Source of the DNA: an uncultured Paraglaciecola sp.
GTDB lineage: Bacteria; Pseudomonadota; Gammaproteobacteria; Enterobacterales; Alteromonadaceae
Assembly (NCBI GenBank): GCA_905479025.1
Contig: CAJQKX010000334.1
Span: forward strand, 1 to 11,141
Length of the DNA stretch: 11,141 nucleotides
Direction of reading: 5' to 3'
Shown here: positions 1 to 5,573 of the stretch, piece by piece
Numbering within the stretch: the stretch's first letter is position 1
Layout of the letters: every line of letters begins with the position of its first letter
Position numbers and translations under genes: made by a program
The notes under the pieces: generated by a model
The model's database searches: none
What the model was told of the DNA's origin: nothing
The model's input: the letters and a program-made list of their open reading frames with translations, nothing else

Positions 1-261
1 GTCCACATGGCTCTCTGCCGCTAAGTGCATAATGATGTTGGGTTGATATTCTTTGAGTACAGCTGCCATCTTATCCGCATCACAAATGTCAGCTTCAATA
101 AAGGTATACCGTTGATTGTCTTCAATCTCAGTTAATGACTCTAAATTGCCAGCGTAAGTCAGCTTGTCTACATTTATCACGCGATGTGGCGTATTTTGTA
201 TTAGTTCCCTTATAACTGCGGAGCCAATAAAGCCCGCACCGCCGGTAACTAAAAAAGTCAT
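1..261 (-). CDS. rmlB: dTDP-glucose 4,6-dehydratase, N-terminal part (continues past window start)
   Basis: This is the first 87 codons of a short-chain dehydrogenase/epimerase-type enzyme that converts dTDP-glucose to dTDP-4-keto-6-deoxyglucose, the branch point for dTDP-rhamnose and other deoxysugars. The N-terminus reads [20 protein letters not shown], with the NAD-binding GGAGFIG loop at residues 7-13. Further in are [13 protein letters not shown], typical of RmlB, FIEADICD, and HLAAESHVD at the truncated end. The start at 261 matches the usual RmlB N-terminus. An in-frame ATG at 276 would add five residues (MSIEK), and neither start has a convincing Shine-Dalgarno. It lies downstream of wzt on the same strand and probably supplies a nucleotide sugar for the exported glycan. 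Family assignment is firm; only the C-terminal part is unseen. Confidence 0.93.
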   Translation of the reverse strand, partial: MTFLVTGGAGFIGSAVIRELIQNTPHRVINVDKLTYAGNLESLTEIEDNQRYTFIEADICDADKMAAVLKEYQPNIIMHLAAESHVD

Positions 262-297
262 TTTTTCTATCGACATATAACATTTACCATCAAGTTC

Positions 298-586
298 TTA
301 AATATACTCCGTGACATACAAGCCTGCAGATTCATCGCTAATTTCTTGTCGCATAAATAATATAAAATATAGAGGAATAGCCCCGTACGTATCAATATCA
401 TTAACGAGTTTAGAGCTTTCAAATTCTTTGTAAACAACGTCTACTCGGTCAGGAAAATCTTAATGGAAAGTCAATCGAAATAAACGAGTTATCTAACCCG
501 GAATATAACCAAAATACGGGTTTTGGAAGATTGCTGTCAATTAAATTTCCATCTTTAAAAATTAAGAATATCCGCGCTAGGATAAA
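298..586 (-). pseudogene. Frameshifted remnant of an unrecognised gene between wzt and rmlB
   Basis: Two abutting open frames on the minus strand together look coding. The first runs 586 to 452 and includes NLPKPVFWLYSGLDNSFISI, then hits TGA at 449-451. The second runs from 459 down to a TAA at 298-300 and includes DTYGAIPLYFILFMRQEISD and ESAGLYVTEYI. Removing one T from the four-T run (plus-strand AAAA, 454-457) joins them into about 95 codons reading SIDFPLRF-PDRVDVVYKEF without a break. No start codon is visible in the first frame, and a TAG at 587-589 lies just upstream, so the 5' part of the gene is missing. I do not recognise the family. It is probably a decayed gene of the polysaccharide locus, but chance reading is possible. 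Confidence 0.5.
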
Positions 587-621
587 CTATTAACTAATTG
601 ACTCACTCCCATTGTTGGTAG

Positions 622-1326
622 TTATGCGCCCAAAGAATATTGTTCATACTCGTCAACTAAGTCTTCAGCCATCCCTACTTTAATCACCTCACCTTGGTCT
701 AGCCATACCGCACGTTGACAAACGCGTTTGACCTGCTCCCCGGAATGCGACACAAAAACCACCGTTTGCTCAGAACTGATCCGCTCAGAAATAACAGCTT
801 CGGCTTTAATTCTAAAGCTTTTGTCACCTACACCCAATGTTTCATCAACTAGCAACACATCGGCACGCATTAACATAGAGACTGAAAATCCTAATCTTGC
901 TCGCATACCAGAGCTATAAGTTTTTACAGGCTCCTCAAAACTGTTGCCTAATTCAGAAAAATTTAAAATTTGTGGAAGGGCTTTATAAGCAGCGTCTTTA
1001 CTGTGCCCTAAAAGCATTGCCATAAGAATAGCGTTGTTGCGACCCGATAACTGACTATCAAAACCGGTCTGCAGTGACTGCAGACTGACATGTTTCACAT
1101 AACTTTTAATACTGCCCTCATCAGGTTTAAGAATTCCAGAAAGCAACTTTAACAAGGTAGATTTACCACAACCATTTCGACCAATCACACCTAATGTTTC
1201 GCCTCTGTATACTTCAAATGATACGTTATTTAGCGCGCGATGTTTTGAATATCGGAAAAAACCCTTGCGACTTTTAAACGTCACCCCAACATTTTCTAAT
1301 CTTATACAAGTCTCTTGAACAGGCAT
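622..1326 (-). CDS. wzt: ABC transporter ATP-binding protein for polysaccharide export (Wzt)
   Basis: This is the cytoplasmic ATPase of an ABC-2 polysaccharide exporter, which powers transport of undecaprenyl-linked glycan through Wzm. Residues (234 in all) show Walker A GRNGCGKST at 49-57, the Q-loop region around LQTGF at 85-89, an ABC signature YSSGM at 137-141 (the serine-rich variant usual in Wzt/KpsT), Walker B DVLLVDE at 156-162, and the switch histidine H194 in FVSHS. The length corresponds to the short Wzt/KpsT type without the C-terminal carbohydrate-binding domain. The frame is open upstream to a TTG at 1434, but those 36 residues are an out-of-frame reading of the wzm 3' end. The ATG at 1326 gives the family-like MPVQETCIRLENVGVTFKS and overlaps the ancestral wzm stop as TAATG, indicating translational coupling. 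Confidence 0.93.
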   Translation of the reverse strand: MPVQETCIRLENVGVTFKSRKGFFRYSKHRALNNVSFEVYRGETLGVIGRNGCGKSTLLKLLSGILKPDEGSIKSYVKHVSLQSLQTGFDSQLSGRNNAILMAMLLGHSKDAAYKALPQILNFSELGNSFEEPVKTYSSGMRARLGFSVSMLMRADVLLVDETLGVGDKSFRIKAEAVISERISSEQTVVFVSHSGEQVKRVCQRAVWLDQGEVIKVGMAEDLVDEYEQYSLGA

Positions 1327-1397
1327 TATTGAAGCACCAACCTTGGGTAATTGTGATCGAACTTTCTTATCAAAAAAATTGCAACAATTAGGGCCTA
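1326..1397 (-). other. Premature amber codon and untranslated remainder of wzm
   Basis: The plus-strand CTA at 1395-1397 is TAG on the coding strand. After it, 22 sense codons follow in the same frame: a hydrophobic run ALIVAIFLI, then the positively charged tail RKFDHNYPRLVLQ and TAA at 1326-1328. This is the expected end of a Wzm last helix plus cytoplasmic tail. The TAA shares its final A with the wzt ATG (TAATG), an arrangement typical of intact wzm-wzt pairs. A single base change from CAG (Gln) or TGG (Trp) would explain the stop. Confidence 0.8.
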
Positions 1398-2108
1398 ACC
1401 ACACCCAATAGCCAATATTGTGAGCTGATTCCAATTAGGCAGTAGTCCCTCCATGATGATATCTCGATACATATCAATTGCAGCAGCCAATGGGTTAAAA
1501 AAAAATAAAACTTTATGCTCTGGTATTAAAAACTGTGACGGATTATAAAAAATACCCGAAGCAAACATCATCAACATTGTAAATGTTTGCACAATAAAAC
1601 GTAAATCAGGTAAAAAAGGCACAAAACTAGCGAAAATAATCGCCAAAGAACTAATAAACAATAACTGCATTAATGCAACGGGAATTATTGCAAACCATGC
1701 CAGCGAGGGTTGATAGCCCATTGTCCACAATATTGATAGCATTAGCATAAATACAAAAAAAGTTTTCACTAGATCTTGCCCAATAACTACTAGTGGGAAA
1801 AATAGTTTTGGAATGTCAATTTGGTTCATCAACCCGGTTCCGGTCATTATAGAACTTGAAGCGTTGGTGACTGAGCGACTAAACCAAAGAAATGGGATCT
1901 TCCCGCAAATTAAAAAGGCAATAAAATTCTCAGACCGAGCATTCAGAAAGACACCAAAAATGACATAATAAATAGCAATAAATAATGCCGGTTCGAGAAG
2001 CCACCAGATGTAATTGAGCTGATGCTTTGACGCTTCTGACTTTAAGTTCATCTGGATTTTAACTTTTACGAGTTGCCAAAAACGCAAATTGTTTAATTTA
2101 TGTTGCAT
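1395..2108 (-). CDS. wzm: ABC-2 polysaccharide export permease (Wzm), C-terminally shortened by an amber codon
   Basis: This is an inner-membrane permease that forms the glycan channel with Wzt. The 237 residues show the ABC-2 layout: an amphipathic N-terminus (1-34), hydrophobic segments near 35-55, 63-78, 103-130, 136-164 and 171-188, and family-like stretches LNYIWWLLEP (31-40), TGTGLMNQIDIPKLFFP (89-105) and FYNPSQFLIP (187-196). The start ATG at 2108 is the only sensible one, because the upstream ATG at 2122 runs into TAG after four codons. The frame ends at TAG (1395-1397) inside what should be the last membrane helix (ILAIGCG-stop). Reading on gives ALIVAIFLIRKFDHNYPRLV and a stop at 1326, for a normal 260-residue length. 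The product is therefore probably truncated, or made by suppression. It is divergent from the glycosyltransferase gene and cotranscribed with wzt. Confidence 0.9.
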   Translation of the reverse strand: MQHKLNNLRFWQLVKVKIQMNLKSEASKHQLNYIWWLLEPALFIAIYYVIFGVFLNARSENFIAFLICGKIPFLWFSRSVTNASSSIMTGTGLMNQIDIPKLFFPLVVIGQDLVKTFFVFMLMLSILWTMGYQPSLAWFAIIPVALMQLLFISSLAIIFASFVPFLPDLRFIVQTFTMLMMFASGIFYNPSQFLIPEHKVLFFFNPLAAAIDMYRDIIMEGLLPNWNQLTILAIGCG

Positions 2109-2141
2109 TCTATACTGATGCCATGTTTGAAATTTTCCCTA

Positions 2142-2185
2142 AACTTTTGAGTAACTTTTGAGTAACTTTTGAGTAACTTGTGAGT
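2142..2185. repeat. 11-bp tandem repeat, four copies, in the wzm leader
   Basis: Three perfect copies of AACTTTTGAGT (2142-2152, 2153-2163, 2164-2174) are followed by one copy with a single change, AACTTGTGAGT (2175-2185). The array ends 34 bases upstream of the wzm ATG, so it lies in the 5' untranslated region or proximal promoter. The period is close to one DNA helical turn, so copy-number change would keep flanking sites nearly in phase. On the sense strand of wzm the unit reads ACTCAAAAGTT. Confidence 0.95.
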
Positions 2186-2202
2186 ATACTACGAAACACT
2201 TT

Positions 2203-2231
2203 ATTAATTTATTAATTTTATCAATTTTATC
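2203..2231. repeat. Overlapping short tandem duplications
   Basis: ATTAATTT occurs twice in a row (2203-2210, 2211-2218), and AATTTTATC occurs twice in a row (2214-2222, 2223-2231). Both are AT-only or nearly so and lie just upstream of the 11-bp array relative to wzm. They look like slippage products and may be without function. Confidence 0.8.
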
Positions 2232-2344
2232 AGCAAGATAAAACCCAGAGTTGTTATAAAGTGTTTTTAAACTTGCAGTGCAACCCTGGCTTCAGTTTTT
2301 TATTACGCTTGCTAGCATAAAAATGAACAGACAAATATTTTTAT

Positions 2345-2372
2345 ATTATATCGTCCGAAAAAACGGTAGCAA
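2345..2372 (-). promoter_or_regulatory. Candidate sigma-70 promoter for wzm-wzt
   Basis: On the minus strand, TTGCTA (plus 2367-2372) and a perfect TATAAT (plus 2345-2350) are separated by 16 bases. Transcription would start near 2338, leaving a leader of about 230 bases before the wzm ATG, and this leader would contain the 11-bp repeat array. A second, weaker pair in the leader (TTGCAC and TTTATA, 17 bases apart, in the 2262-2290 area) is also possible. This is pattern matching only. Confidence 0.4.
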
Positions 2373-2514
2373 CTTCAGGTCTTGAATCTTGCACAAATCA
2401 TCGATTTTTCTTACATCATACACGTTATTTGAATAGCCCGTTTAGCCTAATGATTGCAGCCCAAATTCAGTTTGTTATTCAATATGATAAATTAGGTAAC
2501 TCGTTCAAATTATC

Positions 2515-2520
2515 TATAAT
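2515..2520 (+). promoter_or_regulatory. Candidate -10 box for the glycosyltransferase
   Basis: A perfect TATAAT sits five bases before the octamer array. No good -35 box is seen at 16-18 bases upstream (TTAGGT at 2492-2497 is the closest). If used, transcription would start within the first GCATTAGG unit, and both the octamer and hexamer arrays would lie in the leader RNA. In this AT-rich stretch a chance match is quite possible. Confidence 0.3.
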
Positions 2521-2524
2521 TAAA

Positions 2525-2594
2525 GCATTAGGGCATTAGGGCATTAGGGCATTAGGGCATTAGGGCATTAGGGCATTAGGGCATTAGGGCATTA
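2525..2594. repeat. Octanucleotide microsatellite (GCATTAGG), eight full copies plus a partial
   Basis: Eight perfect, uninterrupted GCATTAGG units span 2525-2588, followed by a partial GCATTA (2589-2594). Perfect identity over 70 bases implies recent or ongoing slipped-strand expansion. Eight is not a multiple of three or of the helical turn, so each gain or loss would rotate and displace upstream elements relative to the downstream gene. The array lies 159 bases upstream of the preferred ATG of the glycosyltransferase. It contains no intervening unique spacers and is therefore not a CRISPR array. Confidence 0.97.
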
Positions 2595-2629
2595 AAAAAC
2601 GCCTCACGTAGCATTGATGGCCTGTTTTT
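2595..2629 (+). terminator. Bulged hairpin followed by U-runs, possible attenuator
   Basis: AAAAAC (2595-2600) can pair with GTTTTT (2624-2629), GCC (2601-2603) with GGC (2619-2621), and TCA (2604-2606) with TGA (2615-2617). The loop is CGTAGCAT, with a one-base and a two-base bulge on the 3' side. The stem is followed by T-rich sequence that merges into the hexamer array. It could end or pause transcription between the two repeat arrays. GC content in the stem is low, so termination would be weak. Confidence 0.3.
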
Positions 2630-2635
2630 ATTGAC

Positions 2636-2706
2636 TTTTTATTTTTATTTTTATTTTTATTTTTATTTTTATTTTTATTTTTATTTTTATTTTTATTTTT
2701 ATTTTT
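2636..2706. repeat. Hexanucleotide microsatellite (ATTTTT), eleven copies
   Basis: A TTTTT run (2636-2640) is followed by eleven perfect ATTTTT units (2641-2706), immediately before GGGG and 46 bases upstream of the preferred ATG (2753). The unit is a multiple of three. In the glycosyltransferase frame it reads alternating Phe-Leu and stays open back to a TGA at 2615-2617, but contains no start codon. It therefore most likely acts as a length-variable leader or spacer, for example altering the U-rich region near the ribosome entry site. It may also be selectively neutral. Confidence 0.97.
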
Positions 2707-2752
2707 GGGGTTTTTAAACCACATAAGTTATTTTTCAACCGGCAAAAAAACG

Positions 2753-4207
2753 ATGGCAATCAAAAATAAGTTTTTACATGTCTGGAACAGTTTCCGCTAT
2801 TGTTGTAGACGAAAAGTAATCAATAAATCAGGTTTGTTTAATATTCCCTGGTATTTAGAACAAAACCCGGATGTAAAAAAAAGCAATATATCTCCATTGT
2901 TACATTACATAATGCATGGCGAAAAAGAAGGGCGCAGACCTAGTTCTGTATTTGATACCTCTTTTTACCTCAAACGATATTATGATGTTAAAAAATATAG
3001 AATGGGTCCTTTGGCCCATTATATTATGTATGGAGAAAATGAAGGCCGTAAAGTATCTCCAAACATCATCATTAGCGGTCATCAACTATACCCAAATAAA
3101 GCTAAATTAGTATTTGTTTCACATGATGCATCTAGAACAGGGGCACCATTATTTTTAGTAAATCTTCTCCAAAATTTAAAAAAGGACTTCTCACTGCAAA
3201 TTATCCTTTTAGAAGGAGGACCCTTAATTGATGAATTTGAACAATGTGGCAAAGTATTACATCTGTACACCATATCGCAAGTAACACATCAAGCAACACT
3301 AGAATCATTTGTTACAGATGATTCTAGTGCGGTTTATTTCAATACCATTGTTTCGGCTGGAATCATTGATTTCTTTTCTTATTTGGACAGTCCTAAGTTT
3401 GCTTATATACACGAAATGGGCTGTAGTTTAGAGTTATATCGAGAATCACTTCAAAAGATACTAGATAGTCAAAGCCATATTATTTTAGCTTCAAAATATA
3501 CACATAGGTTAATGCTTGAAAAATATGGCGTCAATAAATCTAGAATGACTGTTTTACGCCCTTTTCTGAGTAAAAGAAGCAAACAACTCGATCTCACAAA
3601 TAAAGTCGCCTTAAGGGAAATATTGGGCTTAAGGAAAAATGCTTTTCTTGTCTTGGGAGCAGGTACGTTGTGTGAAAGAAAAAACCCAGAAGCCTTTATT
3701 AAACTAGCACAACAAGTTTGTTCTATTAATGATGATATTGATTTTATTTGGCTGGGGGAAGGTTTAGCAATGTCAAAACTTCAGAAGCTTGTAGCTAAAT
3801 ACGGACTGAGGGATAGAGTTCAATTCCTAGGATACAAACCTAATATTATGGAATATTTTTCAATAGGAGATATGTTCTTTCTCAGTTCCAAAGAAGACCC
3901 ATGCCCACAGGTGTGTTTAGAGGCTGCAAGTTTTAATTTGCCGATTTTTTCTTTTAAAAACACAGGTGACATTAGCGCTATTTTTGATGATGGTGCTGGT
4001 GTAAGTGCAGTTTTAGGTGACCTCGCTGTACTCAAGTCAGCCCTTATAAACTTATACTCAAATAAATCCCTACAACACGCTTGGGGGGAAGAAGCTAACC
4101 GACGTGTATTTGAAAAATTTAATAAAAGCACTTACCTAAAACGTTTTCATGAGATGAATGCAATGTATTTAAAAAATTCTAAATATTTAGAATTCAAACA
4201 ACTTTAA
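2753..4207 (+). CDS. GT-B (GT4-type) glycosyltransferase with two N-terminal repeats
   Basis: This cytoplasmic enzyme is predicted to transfer a sugar from a nucleotide donor during glycan assembly. Residues 29-64 and 67-103 form two copies of a repeat common at the N-terminus of polysaccharide-locus proteins (W/FYL..N/YDVK...PL.HYIM.GE.EGR). The GT-B part follows: SHDASRTGAP at 123-132, an acceptor-domain HEMG at 220-223, GAGTLCERKNP at 302-312 opening the donor domain, WLGEG at 333-337, and EDPCPQVCLEA at 381-391, a D/E-x7-E nucleotide-sugar motif. The ATG at 2753 gives 484 residues. An in-frame TTG at 2705 at the hexamer edge would give 500, but its extra residues are not family-like. Neither start has a clear Shine-Dalgarno, which is odd. 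The sugar specificity cannot be read from sequence. Confidence 0.9.
   Translation: MAIKNKFLHVWNSFRYCCRRKVINKSGLFNIPWYLEQNPDVKKSNISPLLHYIMHGEKEGRRPSSVFDTSFYLKRYYDVKKYRMGPLAHYIMYGENEGRKVSPNIIISGHQLYPNKAKLVFVSHDASRTGAPLFLVNLLQNLKKDFSLQIILLEGGPLIDEFEQCGKVLHLYTISQVTHQATLESFVTDDSSAVYFNTIVSAGIIDFFSYLDSPKFAYIHEMGCSLELYRESLQKILDSQSHIILASKYTHRLMLEKYGVNKSRMTVLRPFLSKRSKQLDLTNKVALREILGLRKNAFLVLGAGTLCERKNPEAFIKLAQQVCSINDDIDFIWLGEGLAMSKLQKLVAKYGLRDRVQFLGYKPNIMEYFSIGDMFFLSSKEDPCPQVCLEAASFNLPIFSFKNTGDISAIFDDGAGVSAVLGDLAVLKSALINLYSNKSLQHAWGEEANRRVFEKFNKSTYLKRFHEMNAMYLKNSKYLEFKQL
4175..4194. repeat. 20-bp perfect AT-rich palindrome at the glycosyltransferase 3' end
   Basis: AATTCTAAATATTTAGAATT is fully self-complementary and lies within the last codons of the glycosyltransferase, ending 13 bases before its last base. 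It could fold into a weak hairpin in mRNA or bind a dimeric protein. It is not followed by a clear T-run, so an intrinsic terminator is doubtful. Confidence 0.5.
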
Positions 4208-4279
4208 AAATTTAATTTTACACACAGAAAAAATATAAAATCTTGGCAGAAAGTTATTTGAAAGAGTATAAATAACATA

Positions 4280-4543
4280 TTGGAAGTCCCAAGGCTGGTA
4301 GCTCAGCCTTACAGTATTTCTGCAAAAAAATCGGGAACTAGTGGGGCAAAAAAGATTACACTGCCTACTCACAATCAAACCCTTAATGGGGTATTTTGGG
4401 GAAATGCAAATACATTTTGCCTTGCTTTTATTATTGAAACTAATTCAGACATAGCAGTAAAATTGAAACAAAAAGTTAGAAAATCTTTATACTCTTCTAA
4501 TAAAAATATCCTAGGAGCCGCCAACTATTTTGACCGTATTTGA
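4280..4543 (+). CDS. Doubtful small ORF, unrecognised (87 aa)
   Basis: The frame starts at TTG 4280 without a convincing ribosome site and ends at TGA. The product is basic and reads partly like ordinary protein: TLPTHNQTLNGVFWGNANTF, then AVKLKQKVRKSLYSSNKNIL. I recognise no family, signal peptide or membrane segment. It could be a remnant of a displaced gene, with the 5' end including the hairpin at 4291-4310, or a chance ORF. The in-frame sequence after the stop (CYRLNLKQRKTW...) does not extend it convincingly. Confidence 0.25.
   Translation: MEVPRLVAQPYSISAKKSGTSGAKKITLPTHNQTLNGVFWGNANTFCLAFIIETNSDIAVKLKQKVRKSLYSSNKNILGAANYFDRI
4291..4310. repeat. Short inverted repeat (hairpin)
   Basis: AAGGCTG (4291-4297) and CAGCCTT (4304-4310) are perfectly complementary, with a GTAGCT loop. 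It is one of the few GC-containing hairpins in this AT-rich gap, 84 bases after the glycosyltransferase stop. No T-run follows, so it is not a typical intrinsic terminator. Confidence 0.5.
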
Positions 4544-4692
4544 TGCTATCGTTTAAACCTGAAACAACGTAAAACATGGGTCTTACATTACCGAACTCAT
4601 CGATATATTAACTAGGTTATTGTGCGTTATTCAAGAGCCACATAGACTTAAATTTTCAATCTATTCTTGCTAGATGTATTCAATCTTTTTTT

Positions 4693-4696
4693 AGGA
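4693..4696 (+). promoter_or_regulatory. Shine-Dalgarno AGGA of the sulfotransferase
   Basis: AGGA ends 7 bases before the ATG at 4704 and 10 bases before a second in-frame ATG at 4707. The spacing suits the first ATG. Confidence 0.7.
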
Positions 4697-4703
4697 ATTT
4701 ATT

Positions 4704-5573
4704 ATGATGGAAAAAACATTTATTTTGGGCGTAGGGTGTCAAAAGGGTGGGACAACTTGGCTATATAAACAACTAATAAAATGTAAATTTGTCGACATGG
4801 GTTTTACAAAGGAACATCACGTTTTAGATGTCAAGTATATGGGATGTAACGATCCTGTAGAAAAAACACTAAAAGATAGATCTAAATTGACACGAAAGTG
4901 GGGGATTATAAAATCACAGGAAGAAAAGAATTTAGATTTGCTTGTTAAGTTTCGTCAAGATATTGATTCGTATTATAATTTTTTCGACAAATTAATTTCT
5001 ACTAAACCAGAAGTGAATTTTGTTGGCGATATATCTCCATCATATGCGGGGCTTTCTGTTGACGCGTTAAAAGAGGTCAAAGAAGAACTTGCAAAAAGGG
5101 GGTATAACATTAAGGTTATCTTTTTGATGAGAGATCCTTTTGAGAGAATTTGTTCTGCAGTCAGGATGTCTAGAAGACCAAACCGAAGAAAAACCAAAGA
5201 ATTGATAACAAGTGAAGAAATCGATACCTTTGCATATTACAAAAGCGAACATTGCCGTCTGCGAACACAATATGAAAAAACAATGAGGAACTTAGATGCT
5301 GTTTTTGAGCCTGAACAAGTATTTTATAGCATTTATGAAAAATTATTCTCCAAACAAGAAAATCAGTGTCTAGAGAAATTTTTGAACATCCCTGATTTTA
5401 AACCCGATTTTAATAAAGTATTCAATAAGTCAAAAAAAACTGAAACAATAAGTGAACAGCTGAAGAGAGACATTGTTAATTACTACGCTGACACCTATTC
5501 CTATTGCGAAGAACGGTTTAACACGAAGGAAATGTGGTGTAACAATAAATTATATAAGGCAATGGTAAATTGA
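4704..5573 (+). CDS. PAPS-dependent carbohydrate sulfotransferase (289 aa)
   Basis: This is predicted to transfer sulfate from PAPS to a hydroxyl of a glycan. The 5'-phosphosulfate loop GVGCQKGGTTWLY spans residues 9-21. The 3'-phosphate site is VIFLMRDPFERICSAVRM, with R143 and S151 at the family's eight-residue spacing. Between them, FVGDISPSYAG (about 106-116) matches the conserved region before the second motif. The C-terminal ISEQLKRDIVNYYADTYSYCEERF is the usual closing helix with the acidic/aromatic pattern of bacterial sulfotransferases. Length fits a single soluble domain; there is no signal peptide or membrane anchor, so it should act in the cytoplasm before export. It overlaps the next gene by four bases (TTGA), which indicates translational coupling. 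The exact glycan position is unknown. Confidence 0.9.
   Translation: MMEKTFILGVGCQKGGTTWLYKQLIKCKFVDMGFTKEHHVLDVKYMGCNDPVEKTLKDRSKLTRKWGIIKSQEEKNLDLLVKFRQDIDSYYNFFDKLISTKPEVNFVGDISPSYAGLSVDALKEVKEELAKRGYNIKVIFLMRDPFERICSAVRMSRRPNRRKTKELITSEEIDTFAYYKSEHCRLRTQYEKTMRNLDAVFEPEQVFYSIYEKLFSKQENQCLEKFLNIPDFKPDFNKVFNKSKKTETISEQLKRDIVNYYADTYSYCEERFNTKEMWCNNKLYKAMVN

Larger units (their letters stand above)
2109..2704. other. Divergent intergenic region with several tandem-repeat tracts
   Basis: No credible gene is seen in this stretch between wzm (minus) and the glycosyltransferase (plus). From left to right it holds four 11-bp repeats (2142-2185), short tandem duplications of ATTAATTT (2203-2218) and AATTTTATC (2214-2231), a TTGCA-G-TGCAA inverted repeat (2273-2283), a candidate minus-strand promoter (2345-2372), a plus-strand TATAAT (2515-2520), the GCATTAGG octamer array (2525-2594), a bulged hairpin (2595-2629) and the ATTTTT hexamer array (2636-2706). 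The density of different repeat classes in one control region is unusual. Confidence 0.8.
4208..4703 (+). other. 496-base gap between the glycosyltransferase and the sulfotransferase
   Basis: The stretch holds one doubtful ORF (4280-4543), a 7-bp-stem hairpin (4291-4310) and a weak promoter-like pair ahead of the sulfotransferase (TTGTGC at 4620-4625 and TAGACT at 4643-4648, 17 bases apart). No RNA gene was recognised. The gap suggests that the downstream sulfotransferase cluster has its own promoter and may have been inserted as a separate block. Confidence 0.5.

Noticed and set aside
1327..1434. N-terminal extension of Wzt starting at TTG 1434
   Set aside because: The 36 extra residues are an out-of-frame reading of the wzm 3' end; the ATG at 1326 fits the family and the TAATG overlap.
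2363..2373. RfaH ops-like CGGTAGC upstream of the glycosyltransferase
   Set aside because: Only seven bases match and the rest of the JUMPstart pattern is missing; the same bases are explained as part of the minus-strand -35 region.
2525..2594. CRISPR-like or telomere-like array (the sequence contains TTAGGG)
   Set aside because: The true unit is the 8-mer GCATTAGG with no unique spacers, so it is a microsatellite, not CRISPR; the TTAGGG match is incidental to an 8-bp period.
2705..2752. TTG start giving a 500-aa glycosyltransferase
   Set aside because: The added 16 residues are not family-like and the codon lies at the edge of the repeat with no ribosome site; kept only as an alternative.
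2900..3273. Overlapping ORFs on the opposite strand and in another frame within the glycosyltransferase
   Set aside because: They lie inside a well-supported gene and their translations show no recognisable features.
4291..4330. tRNA D-arm-like TAGCTCAG
   Set aside because: No acceptor stem, anticodon arm or T-arm (GGTTC-type) follows; the motif is just the loop and stem of a short inverted repeat.
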